Position numbers and translations under genes: made by a program. This document shows, in pieces, positions 33,861-42,073 of a DNA stretch of 64,000 nucleotides; position 1 is the first letter of the stretch; each line of letters starts with the position of its first letter. The notes under the pieces were generated by a model. The model searched no databases and was not told the origin of the DNA. It saw only the letters and a program-made list of their open reading frames with translations. Source of the DNA: Saccharofermentans sp. (lineage in GTDB: Bacteria > Bacillota > Clostridia > Saccharofermentanales > Saccharofermentanaceae); contig JAEFBB010000004.1 of NCBI GenBank assembly GCA_016292215.1, positions 1 through 64,000 of the forward strand. The letters are read 5' to 3'.

Positions 33861-35330
33861 ATGGCATTGTTCGGAAAGAAAAAGAAGGCTGACGAGAATA
33901 TCGCCCAGACCGCTGAAAATACACAAAGTAACAGTGTTACAGACGAGCTCAAGATCATCATGGAGGCCCGTGAGGAAGAGCAGCAGGAAAGAGAAGCCAA
34001 GGCTCTCGAGAGACAGCTTGAACAGGATGCTGCCACCAAGAAGCAGGACGAGATGAATGAGCAGGTCAAGATCGCTGCGGAGAAGATCCTGAACGGCGCT
34101 GCCAATGCCGAGGGCATGACATTCTTCCTGGTCTGCGACGAGATCCCTTTGACGGCTGAGCCTGAGACAGAGGGCAACGTTATCGTCCGCGGTGACATCA
34201 GAGGTACAGTTAAGGCCGGCACAGATGTTTACGTTTATCAGGGCGACGGCTGCAAGTACAGCGTAAGGATCGAGAAGATCAGAAACGAGAGAAGAGACTT
34301 CGTAGACGAAGCATCTTATGAGAGAGCAGAGCTCGAGATCACAAGAGGCGATATCCCGCTTCCGGACGATCCGGACCAGTCGGTAGAAAGACCTGTCGAC
34401 AGATTCGCGGTCATCACTGATGCTCCCGGTATCGAAGACATGGCAGATCCCAGATGCAGAGGCATGGCCAAGGCGGGCAACCCCAGGACCATCGCAATGC
34501 TCTGTGAGTACGGCAGATTCGGCCAGATCCCCGAGTTTTTCTCAGCTACCATGGATGCGGTCATGACATCAGAGCTCCTGACACCCGTAAGGATCGCGCC
34601 TGCCAAGAACGGCAAGAGCAACATCGCTTTCGCGGGAATGAGCACAAGAAAAGATCCTAACGCTTCGCTCCTGCCTGTATTTACGCATTTCAAGCTCGAG
34701 AAGGATGCCAGGGAAAAGGCATTCTCAAAGCAGGGCATGAACAAGACATTCTCACTGTCTTTTGCCCAGGCAGCAGCTATCGGAAGAGATACTAACCACC
34801 AGGGTATCATCGTCAATCCGGGCGGACCCGTGTCCATCACGCTCCCGGCAAAGCTTATCGGTGATATGGTAAACACAAGACTTTTCAAGGCAAGATTCGG
34901 TGAGGGCTCGGCTGAAAATGCTTCGCTCGCTCTGGGCGGCACCGGCAACCGCGCGCTCGATGAATTCATCGGCAAGGGCGGTCCTGATATCTCCGGCCTT
35001 ACGAAGGTCGTCATCAGGAATCCTTTGAACACACCGGAGTTCCTCGCGCTTGAGAAGGCCTTAAAGCAGTACTGCGGCGCGCATGCATCAATCGCAAGAC
35101 TGATGGTCCTCATCTCTGCGCCTGAAGCAGACCAGAAGAGGCAGTCATATCTGGCCATCGTCGACTGCTCCGAGGAGGCATTCGCAGCTGAGTGCAAGGG
35201 CCTCGCAGCTGCCGCAAAGCCGTTCATGAAGTCAGTAAGGACGATACAGTTCCAGCTGTTCTCCAAGCTCGTTGACAAGGAATCTTTTGAGAAGAGAAGC
35301 TCATGGCTCTATTCGAAGCTCCCGCTCTGA
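33861..35330 (+). CDS. SseB-like protein with N-terminal coiled coil and beta-barrel domain
   Basis: 489 residues from ATG 33861 (GGGGG upstream); the frame runs back to 33807 without a ribosome site. Residues 1-85 are a highly charged coiled coil (ALFGKKKKADEN, then EEEQQEREAKALERQLEQ). Residues about 95-170 resemble a translation-factor domain II beta-barrel (GDIRGTVKAGTDVYVY). The rest matches SseB (enhanced serine sensitivity) N- and C-terminal domains: LLPVFTHFKLEKDA, QGIIVNPGGPVSITLPAKLI, and SYLAIVDCSEE. A hairpin (AGCTCCCGCT...AGCGGGGCT) at its end may be the terminator. Function poorly defined in the family. Confidence 0.75.
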   Translation: MALFGKKKKADENIAQTAENTQSNSVTDELKIIMEAREEEQQEREAKALERQLEQDAATKKQDEMNEQVKIAAEKILNGAANAEGMTFFLVCDEIPLTAEPETEGNVIVRGDIRGTVKAGTDVYVYQGDGCKYSVRIEKIRNERRDFVDEASYERAELEITRGDIPLPDDPDQSVERPVDRFAVITDAPGIEDMADPRCRGMAKAGNPRTIAMLCEYGRFGQIPEFFSATMDAVMTSELLTPVRIAPAKNGKSNIAFAGMSTRKDPNASLLPVFTHFKLEKDAREKAFSKQGMNKTFSLSFAQAAAIGRDTNHQGIIVNPGGPVSITLPAKLIGDMVNTRLFKARFGEGSAENASLALGGTGNRALDEFIGKGGPDISGLTKVVIRNPLNTPEFLALEKALKQYCGAHASIARLMVLISAPEADQKRQSYLAIVDCSEEAFAAECKGLAAAAKPFMKSVRTIQFQLFSKLVDKESFEKRSSWLYSKLPL

Positions 35331-35517
35331 TAAAGCGGGGCTTTGGCATAAGCCATAAAAATATAGTAGGTTCACAAAGCTTGAAAATAAAGGAATAAGG
35401 GAGTTTTCGAGACGCGTGAATGAACAGTCGGCAAGTCCCTAGTTTACGCGGATTTCGCTAATATTTAACAGTTAGAATAAAGATTGTTCGTTTTTTGCGT
35501 GTTAGAATTTCAACACT

Positions 35518-38500
35518 ATGTTGCAGATTAGGGATATACATAAAGAATACAAAACAGGAAGCCTCGTACAAAAGGCTTTGGACGGAGTGTCGCTGAATCT
35601 CAGGGACAATGAGTTCGTTGCGATCCTGGGACCTTCGGGCTCGGGCAAGACGACGCTCCTTAATATCATCGGCGGCTTGGACCGCTACGATACGGGCGAC
35701 CTCATCATCAACGGCGTTTCCACCAAGCGTTATAAGGACAGGGACTGGGATTCATACCGCAATCACACGATCGGCTTCGTCTTCCAGAGCTACAATCTGA
35801 TCCCGCATCAGAATATCCTTTCCAATGTCGAGCTCGCGCTTACCATCTCCGGCATCAGCGCCAAGGAGCGCAGACAGAGAGCTTTAGACGCTCTCGAGAA
35901 GGTAGGACTCCGCGAGCAGGCCCACAAGAAGCCTAACCAGATGTCCGGCGGCCAGATGCAGCGTGTCGCGATCGCGAGGGCACTTGTAAACGATCCTGAT
36001 ATCCTTCTTGCAGACGAGCCTACGGGCGCGCTCGATACAGACACCAGCGTACAGGTCATGGACCTTTTGAAAGAGGTTGCCAATGACCGCCTGGTAGTCA
36101 TGGTAACGCACAATCCCGAGCTCGCTGAAGAATACGCTACGAGGATCGTCAAGCTCAGGGACGGACACATCACCGATGACAGCGATCCGTTCGAACCTGA
36201 TGCGGAAGCCAATGTCATCACGCCTGTCCACAAGAATCTCGGCAAGGCTTCGATGGGATTCCTCACCGCGCTCTCATTGAGCTTCAATAACTTAAGGACC
36301 AAGAAGGCGAGGACCATTCTCGTCGCTTTCGCAGGCTCCATCGGCATCATCGGCATCGCACTGATCTTATCGCTCTCAAACGGCGTCAACGAATATATCA
36401 ACAGGACCGAGCGGCAGACGCTCTCGCAGTATCCTCTGACGATCGAGCGTTCATCGATCTCTTTTATGTCCATGATGATGGTCCAGACAGAGACCTGGGA
36501 GCCCGCTGCCGAAGGCGAGATCACGGAAGTCCCTTCTGTAGGACAGCTGTTATCCACCGTCCAGACCAATGACCTCATCTCGCTGAAGGATTATTTTGAC
36601 AACGAGAGACCTGAGATATACGAGCTCTCCAACGGCGTCGAATACTCTTACAGCATCGATCCGCACATCTACTATTACGATAAGGGCACGGGCGATTACA
36701 GACAGGTCAACCCTAATGACGATTTCGCATCAATGGGACTTTCTTCCTCATCGGTATTCGCATCGTCATATTCGATGAATGTCTTTTTTGAGATGCCCGA
36801 AAACGAGGCCCTCTACATCGACCAGTACGACGTAAAGGCAGGCAGGTGGCCTGAAAATTCCAGAGAGGCAGTACTGGTACTTACGCAGAACGGCGCGGTA
36901 TCAGACTACATCTGCTACGCGTTCGGATTAAGGGATTCCGAAGAGCTCGACAAGATGATCCAGGACTTTTCTAACGGCCTCGAAGTCGAGACTGACCAGA
37001 CATACTACACTTGGCTCTACGAAGACTTCCTGGGCACGAACTTCAAGGTCGTCCCCGCTTACAAATGCTATAAGTACGACGAGAACAACAAGATCTACAC
37101 CGATATGCGCAACAACACAGACTACATGCGCGATCTCGTCTCAAGCAGCTACGATCTCAAGATCGTCGGCATCGTCCAGCCCAAGCAGGGACAGGACATC
37201 TGGATGCTCGACGCAGGCATCTACTACGACAAGAATCTCGTAGAAGAGCTCAGGGAAGAAGCGGAAGGAGCCGACATCGTTAAAGCCCAGAAGGCTGACC
37301 GCGAAGTCAACGTGCTCACAGGCATCAGATTCGATGAGGAAGAGTCCGATTTTGATATGGGCAACTTTTTCTCGATCGATGAAGACGCTATCCAGAATGC
37401 TTTTGTTTTCGATGAGGACAAGCTCAATATAGATGAGGACGCTTTCGGAGACATGAGCGGCATGGATCTCTCAGGAGCGTTCGGCAGCGCTATGCCGAGC
37501 CTTTCTGCAGACCAGATCGCAGGCCTTCTCAACGGTGTCGATCTCAAGGTGGACTATGACGCTTTGGGCACCGGTATCTCAAGCATCTTAACGGATTACA
37601 TGGCCTACGCTTCCGATGATCCGTCTACTAACTATGCCAATCTTCCTGACGCGATGTCACAGTTCATCTCGTCACCCGGAGGCTCTGCGATCATAAGAGA
37701 GCAGCTTATAAAGATAATCAATGACAGCGGCGCGGGCGCTATCGACCAGGCTCTCGTAAATGAGGCTTTGAGCGCTATCACAGACGGCTTCGCAGAATAT
37801 GCCGCAAAGCAGGGCTGGGACATCACTGATCCTTCGAACTACCAGGCCCTTTTCCGCCAGTATCTCGAGAGCGATGAAGGCAAGGCTGTCGTAGACGCCC
37901 AGTCTGAGAAGATCTCAGAAGAGATCACGAAAAAGATCGAAGTAACGGCAGAAAATGCCCGCGACATGGCTGCAGCACTCCTTGCCGCATACAGCGAGTA
38001 CGCAAACGAGAATAACCTTCCCGATCCTGCAGTTCTTGGCGATTCGATCAAGGAATATCTCGGCACTGAGCGCGCTAAAAATCTCATCACTTATGTCGTG
38101 ACGACTTCCGTAAATGCTGATGAGATCACTGCCACGGTCATGAAGAACGTATCCGGCATGACATCTTCCATGATGAGCCAGATCAGCGACGGCATCCAGA
38201 AGGCCATCACGATGGTCATCGAGCGCCTCGCTTCCAACATGACAAACGCTTTGAAGGATACATTCGAGGGCATGGGAAGCGCTCTTACAATCGATCAGGA
38301 CGCGTTCGCAAAGGCCTTCCAGTTCAATATGGACGAGAGCCAGCTGCAGTCATTCATGAATGAGATGATGGGCGGCTCCGGCGTATCATCAGCCGAGAAG
38401 AATCTTGCTTCATTCGGCTACTGCGACAAAGAAGATCTCCAGAGCATCACGATCTTCCCCAAGGACTTCGAATCCAAGGACGAGATCGTCCAGATAATCA

Positions 38501-39012
38501 AGGACTATAACAAGAAGGTCGAAGAAGCAGGCGAGGACGACAAGAACATCGTCTACACCGACATCGTAGGCGCGCTGATGAAGTCCGTCACGAAGATCGT
38601 CAACACGATCTCTTACGTGCTCATCGCATTCGTATCCATCTCGCTCATCGTATCTTCCATCATGATCGGCGTCATCACATACATCAGCGTTCTCGAGCGC
38701 CGCAAGGAGATCGGTATCCTTCGTGCCATGGGCGCCTCAAAGCACAATGTCGCCCAGGTATTCAATGCTGAGACCATAATAACGGGCTTCCTTGCAGGTC
38801 TTCTGGGCGTCGGCATATCGCTTGTGCTGCTGATACCGATAAACGCGCTGATACATAAGCTGGCGGATTCGTCTGACGTAAGTGCTGTTCTGCCGTGGAG
38901 CGCTGCGATAATCCTCGTAGTCCTGAGCGTCATCCTTACCCTTATCGGAGGACTCATTCCTTCGAAGAAGGCTTCGAGACAGGATCCTGTAACTGCGCTG
39001 AGGACTGAGTAA
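35518..39012 (+). CDS. MacB-type ABC transporter, ATPase-permease fusion with giant outer domain
   Basis: 1164 residues. ABC ATPase at 1-230 (Walker A GPSGSGKTT 38-46, MSGGQMQRVAIARAL, ILLADEPTGALD), one helix at about 260-285, an extracytoplasmic region of about 730 residues, and an FtsX domain with three helices at the end (SYVLIAFVSISLIVSSIMIG, LERRKEIGILRAMGAS, VLPWSAAIILVVLSVILTLI). The MacB/FtsX layout is clear, but the outer domain is far larger than the roughly 200-residue MacB periplasmic domain; it is acidic and predicted helical. MacB-type proteins are mechanotransmitters for export or signalling at the membrane. No outer-membrane partner is expected in a Gram-positive. No Shine-Dalgarno is seen before ATG 35518. 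Confidence 0.92.
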   Translation: MLQIRDIHKEYKTGSLVQKALDGVSLNLRDNEFVAILGPSGSGKTTLLNIIGGLDRYDTGDLIINGVSTKRYKDRDWDSYRNHTIGFVFQSYNLIPHQNILSNVELALTISGISAKERRQRALDALEKVGLREQAHKKPNQMSGGQMQRVAIARALVNDPDILLADEPTGALDTDTSVQVMDLLKEVANDRLVVMVTHNPELAEEYATRIVKLRDGHITDDSDPFEPDAEANVITPVHKNLGKASMGFLTALSLSFNNLRTKKARTILVAFAGSIGIIGIALILSLSNGVNEYINRTERQTLSQYPLTIERSSISFMSMMMVQTETWEPAAEGEITEVPSVGQLLSTVQTNDLISLKDYFDNERPEIYELSNGVEYSYSIDPHIYYYDKGTGDYRQVNPNDDFASMGLSSSSVFASSYSMNVFFEMPENEALYIDQYDVKAGRWPENSREAVLVLTQNGAVSDYICYAFGLRDSEELDKMIQDFSNGLEVETDQTYYTWLYEDFLGTNFKVVPAYKCYKYDENNKIYTDMRNNTDYMRDLVSSSYDLKIVGIVQPKQGQDIWMLDAGIYYDKNLVEELREEAEGADIVKAQKADREVNVLTGIRFDEEESDFDMGNFFSIDEDAIQNAFVFDEDKLNIDEDAFGDMSGMDLSGAFGSAMPSLSADQIAGLLNGVDLKVDYDALGTGISSILTDYMAYASDDPSTNYANLPDAMSQFISSPGGSAIIREQLIKIINDSGAGAIDQALVNEALSAITDGFAEYAAKQGWDITDPSNYQALFRQYLESDEGKAVVDAQSEKISEEITKKIEVTAENARDMAAALLAAYSEYANENNLPDPAVLGDSIKEYLGTERAKNLITYVVTTSVNADEITATVMKNVSGMTSSMMSQISDGIQKAITMVIERLASNMTNALKDTFEGMGSALTIDQDAFAKAFQFNMDESQLQSFMNEMMGGSGVSSAEKNLASFGYCDKEDLQSITIFPKDFESKDEIVQIIKDYNKKVEEAGEDDKNIVYTDIVGALMKSVTKIVNTISYVLIAFVSISLIVSSIMIGVITYISVLERRKEIGILRAMGASKHNVAQVFNAETIITGFLAGLLGVGISLVLLIPINALIHKLADSSDVSAVLPWSAAIILVVLSVILTLIGGLIPSKKASRQDPVTALRTE

Positions 39013-39044
39013 TCCGGTTTTTGCTGCGTGGCGCGGGGTGTTTA

Positions 39045-39095
39045 CGCGGGGCGCTAATAATCTTCGCGGGACGCTAATATTCTTCGTGGGGCATG
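39045..39095. repeat. 20-bp tandem repeat (CGCGGGnCGCTAATA)
   Basis: CGCGGG or CGTGGG starts at 39045, 39065 and 39085. The first two units are nearly identical over 20 bases. Lies just after the MacB-type gene. Confidence 0.75.
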
Positions 39096-39128
39096 CGCGG
39101 TTATCCTTAATTGCTGTTTTTGGATAGG

Positions 39129-39295
39129 AAAATGATAAGAATTTCGCAGTTCTTATCATTTTCTTTTTGTTATGAGGGCAGGAATTATAAGTTTTTCGGC
39201 GGACTTATAATTCTGCGGCGTTTTTCGCGCGTTAAATGATAAAAGTGCCGTTGGTTTTATAATTATCGCCTCGGATTTTTGCTGAGAATTATAAG
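39129..39295. repeat. Array E1: 52-bp-period GATAAG/CTTATC hairpins
   Basis: GATAAG-like left arms start at 39134, 39186, 39238 and 39290; right arms at 39152, 39204 and 39256: all steps are 52 bp. Unit 1 has perfect 13-bp arms (39129-39141/39150-39162), unit 2 perfect 10-bp arms (39182-39191/39204-39213). Unit 2 and 3 arms differ from unit 1 but change in pairs. Read as a conventional terminator, unit 1 could end the MacB-type transcript. Confidence 0.85.
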
Positions 39296-39298
39296 CGT

Positions 39299-39491
39299 GT
39301 ATCGGTGTCTTTCAAAAACCTTGCATTACCGATACAAATCGAGGCTTTTTGTATCGGAATGAGAAGTTTAAGTGCTTCTACCGATACACATTGCCCGAAA
39401 ATGTATCGGTCAGCGAAGAAATCTATGAGTTTCCGATACGTTTGAAGGATTTTTGTATCGGCATCGGCCTTGTTTTCGCGTTTTCCGATAC
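39299..39491. repeat. Array E2: 52-bp-period CCGATAC/GTATCGG array
   Basis: GTATCGG starts at 39299, 39351, 39403 and 39455; CCGATAC at 39329, 39381, 39433 and 39485. Every step is exactly 52 bp. Arms within a pair are separated by 15 bases and pairs by 23 bases. The sequence between arms is not conserved apart from frequent CGA/TTTT tracts. Confidence 0.92.
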
Positions 39492-39493
39492 CG

Positions 39494-39560
39494 GCGAAAA
39501 ATACTGCTCTTCTACCTGCGAAAAATACTGTTCTTTAGCCTGCGAAAAAATGCTTTCATT
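39494..39560. repeat. 24-bp tandem repeat (GCGAAAAATACTG)
   Basis: GCGAAAAA begins at 39494, 39518 and 39542, 24 bp apart; the first two share GCGAAAAATACTGnTCTT. Contiguous with array E2. Confidence 0.8.
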
Positions 39561-39726
39561 CTGCCCGGAAAAGGCCTTCAGACAGCGCCGCCTCTTCGAT
39601 ACCTTCCTCCCCCAAATAAAAAATCAAAAATTAATTAATAATTCACCCACAAACAGAGCTCTATCCCCTATAATATGACTATGCCTTTCAGGCAAAAGGC
39701 GCTACACCAGAAGAAAGGGGAACAGC

Positions 39727-40944
39727 ATGAACAGCAAAGCCATGTACAACCTGACTTACGGGCTCTTTGTCCTGACGGCAAAAGACGGCGCCAAAGATAA
39801 CGGCTGCATCGTTAACACCGTGATGCAGGTCACTACAGAACCGAACAGGATCTGCGTAGCAGTCAACAAGCTTAACTTCACGCACGACATGATCAAAAAG
39901 ACCGGCGAGTTCAACGTCTCGATCCTTACCGAAGGATCCAAATTCGAGACTTTTAAGCATTTCGGATTCCAGAGCGGCAAAGACATCGACAAGTTTGTGA
40001 GCATCGACTTTAAGCGCGCGGCAAACGGCATCGCTTATATCGCTGACGAGACCAATGCGTATCTCTCTGCCAAGGTCGTAAGTGAGACTGATCTCGGCAC
40101 ACACACAATGTTCCTGGCTGACGTAACTGACGGGGAGATCTTATCTGATGATCCTTCGGTCACATACGCTTATTATCAGAAGAACATCAAGCAGAAGCCG
40201 GGTGCACCCAAGGCTGACGAGGCACCTAAGAAGGGCTTTATCTGCACTGTCTGCGGATACATCTACGAAGGCGAAGTCCTTCCCCGGGATTTTATCTGCC
40301 CGTGGTGCAAGCATGACGCAAGCTACTTTATCCCCTTGGATAACGGCACTGTGCAAAAAGAAGAAACAAAACAAACAGCTATAAAAACTCAGGAGGAATC
40401 AAAAATGGCAAACAAGTACGCAGGTACACAGACTGAAAAGAATCTTCAGGCTGCTTTCGCAGGCGAATCACAGGCAAGAAACAAGTACACCTATTTCGCT
40501 TCCAAGGCTAAGAAGGAAGGCTACGAGCAGATCGCAGCTCTCTTCCTCAAGACAGCTGACAACGAGAAGGAGCACGCTAAGATGTGGTTCAAGGAGCTCG
40601 AGGGCATCGGCACAACAGCAGAGAACTTAGCAGCTGCAGCTGACGGCGAGAACTTCGAGTGGACAGACATGTACGAAGGCTTCGCTAAGACAGCTGAAGA
40701 AGAGGGCTTCCCGGCACTCGCAGCTAAGTTCAGAATGGTCGGCGCTATCGAAAAGCATCACGAAGAGCGCTACAGAGCTCTCCTCAAGAATGTTGAGGCT
40801 CAGGAAGTTTTCGCTAAGAGCGAAGTTAAGGTCTGGGAGTGCAGAAACTGCGGCCACATCGTAGTCGGCACAAAGGCACCCGAGCTTTGCCCCGTTTGCG
40901 CTCATCCTCAGAGCTACTTCGAAGTAAACGCTGAGAACTATTAA
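39727..40944 (+). CDS. Flavin reductase-rubredoxin-rubrerythrin fusion
   Basis: 405 residues. Residues 1-150 are a flavin-reductase domain ([35 protein letters not shown]), about 165-205 a rubredoxin ([12 protein letters not shown]...[10 protein letters not shown]), together the layout of high-molecular-weight rubredoxin. From residue 227 comes a complete rubrerythrin: four-helix diiron domain ([40 protein letters not shown]) and a C-terminal rubredoxin (WECRNCGHI...LCPVCAHP). Together these pass electrons from NAD(P)H to reduce peroxide, defence against oxygen in anaerobes. Methionine 227 has its own AGGAGG, so free rubrerythrin may also be made. GGGG precedes the ATG. Confidence 0.9.
   Translation: MNSKAMYNLTYGLFVLTAKDGAKDNGCIVNTVMQVTTEPNRICVAVNKLNFTHDMIKKTGEFNVSILTEGSKFETFKHFGFQSGKDIDKFVSIDFKRAANGIAYIADETNAYLSAKVVSETDLGTHTMFLADVTDGEILSDDPSVTYAYYQKNIKQKPGAPKADEAPKKGFICTVCGYIYEGEVLPRDFICPWCKHDASYFIPLDNGTVQKEETKQTAIKTQEESKMANKYAGTQTEKNLQAAFAGESQARNKYTYFASKAKKEGYEQIAALFLKTADNEKEHAKMWFKELEGIGTTAENLAAAADGENFEWTDMYEGFAKTAEEEGFPALAAKFRMVGAIEKHHEERYRALLKNVEAQEVFAKSEVKVWECRNCGHIVVGTKAPELCPVCAHPQSYFEVNAENY
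40391..40407 (+). promoter_or_regulatory. Internal ribosome site and ATG inside the fusion gene
   Basis: AGGAGG (40391-40396) followed after 8 bases by ATG 40405-40407, in frame, starting [14 protein letters not shown], the usual beginning of stand-alone rubrerythrins. Translation from here would give a 179-residue rubrerythrin (40405-40944). Confidence 0.7.
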
Positions 40945-40973
40945 TAGTTTGGAATAAGTTATGAATAATGAGA

Positions 40974-41003
40974 GAGGCCGTCCTTGAAGTGGCGGCCTTT
41001 TTC
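40974..41003 (+). terminator. Terminator of the fusion gene
   Basis: AGGCCG...CGGCCT stem with a TCCTTGAAGTGG-like loop, then TTTTTCATTC. Same type as 9632, 18587 and 45518. It overlaps the end of the convergent gene. Confidence 0.88.
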
Positions 41004-42051
41004 ATTCTTTCTGTTCTTCGGCATTTTTCCCGGATGATTTATTGCACATGGCAAAAATGCTGCCGAGGATAAACGGGATATAGAAGGTAAACAACCGCCA
41101 GAACAGATTTCCCATGTTCAGATTGGATGTGAATATTCCGTGGAAGAACAAAGCAAAAGCACCTTCGGCGCCCAGACCCGCGCCCGGTGTCGGAACATAT
41201 GCGATCAGAAGGAACAGGAACGTCTGGACAGTTATTATCCCCCAGATTGATACTCCGCTGTTTCCGAGGGCCTTGTAGATCGTGTAAGTCATGGCAAGGT
41301 AAGAAAAGATCTGAAGCATGCTGATCAGATACATTTTTGCCATTACCGGTTTGCTGCATACGGTCTCATTGAACTGTTTGCCGTAATTGGATATGGCCGT
41401 ATCAGATCTTTGTTTTAATGATTCCGGATCTTTTATGAGAGAACGTTTTCCTATATGTAATGAAGACAGGCGGTTTATAAGAGACGTTGTGATCCTGCTT
41501 ACGACAGACGTGCGTTTTCCGATGACCACCATGCTTAATGCGGCGATCAGGCTGACAGATATGCCGAGTATGATGAGCCATAAGTAGCCCGAAAAGACGC
41601 TGAAGAAAAACCGGTTGTTAAAGGCGAACAGAAGAGCTGCCCAGGTCAGGAGCGCTGCCTGATAGATGATGTATTTGATCAGAAGGATCGAAAGAGTTCT
41701 GGACATCGCGATCCCTTTTTTGGACAGATAAAGCGCCTGGACAGGCTGTCCGCCTGAATTAAACGGAGTTATATAACTGAAAAATCTGCAGATATAATCG
41801 GACTTGAGGACACCGAAGAAATTTCCTGAATATCCTGATTTTTTAAGGGGAATAAACAGCGATAATGAATCCAGGATTATTTCCGCAAACATAAGGAGCA
41901 GACACACAAATGTCCATCTGTAGTCGGCAGTTTTAAGAATATTAAGGATATTCTCGACTCCGTCCTTATGAAGCATATAAATAAGCATTCCGGCAAGTAC
42001 TGCGGAAATGAAGATAAAGGACAATATTTTGTATAAAGTATTTTTATTCAA
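41002..42051 (-). CDS. Flippase-like membrane protein (LPG synthase TM / UPF0104 family)
   Basis: 349 residues from TTG 42051 (AAAGGAG six bases upstream). About eight membrane helices. ITPFNSGGQPVQALYLSKKG and VPTPGAGLGAEGAFALFF are the signature segments of the lysylphosphatidylglycerol-synthetase membrane region/AglD family. Lone members are thought to move or modify lipid-linked substrates. It lies 22 bases after the GT2-GT4 gene, so it likely handles the product of that enzyme. Region is AT-richer than the flanks. Confidence 0.85.
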   Translation of the reverse strand: MNKNTLYKILSFIFISAVLAGMLIYMLHKDGVENILNILKTADYRWTFVCLLLMFAEIILDSLSLFIPLKKSGYSGNFFGVLKSDYICRFFSYITPFNSGGQPVQALYLSKKGIAMSRTLSILLIKYIIYQAALLTWAALLFAFNNRFFFSVFSGYLWLIILGISVSLIAALSMVVIGKRTSVVSRITTSLINRLSSLHIGKRSLIKDPESLKQRSDTAISNYGKQFNETVCSKPVMAKMYLISMLQIFSYLAMTYTIYKALGNSGVSIWGIITVQTFLFLLIAYVPTPGAGLGAEGAFALFFHGIFTSNLNMGNLFWRLFTFYIPFILGSIFAMCNKSSGKNAEEQKE

Positions 42052-42073
42052 GCAGTACTCCTTTTAATCATGC

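Noticed and set aside
34316..35278. Minus-strand open frame of 320 codons
   Set aside because: Antisense to the SseB-like gene, Ser-rich shadow translation without motif or ribosome site.
35503..35520. Leaderless start for the MacB-type gene
   Set aside because: TAGAAT lies 9 bases before the ATG, but no -35 box at proper spacing was found, so the evidence is too weak.
39349..39678. Open frame of 109 codons
   Set aside because: It lies wholly inside arrays E2 and the 24-bp repeat; its peptide repeats (ENVSVSEE, STCEKYCSLACEK) simply reflect the tandem DNA, and it has no ribosome site.
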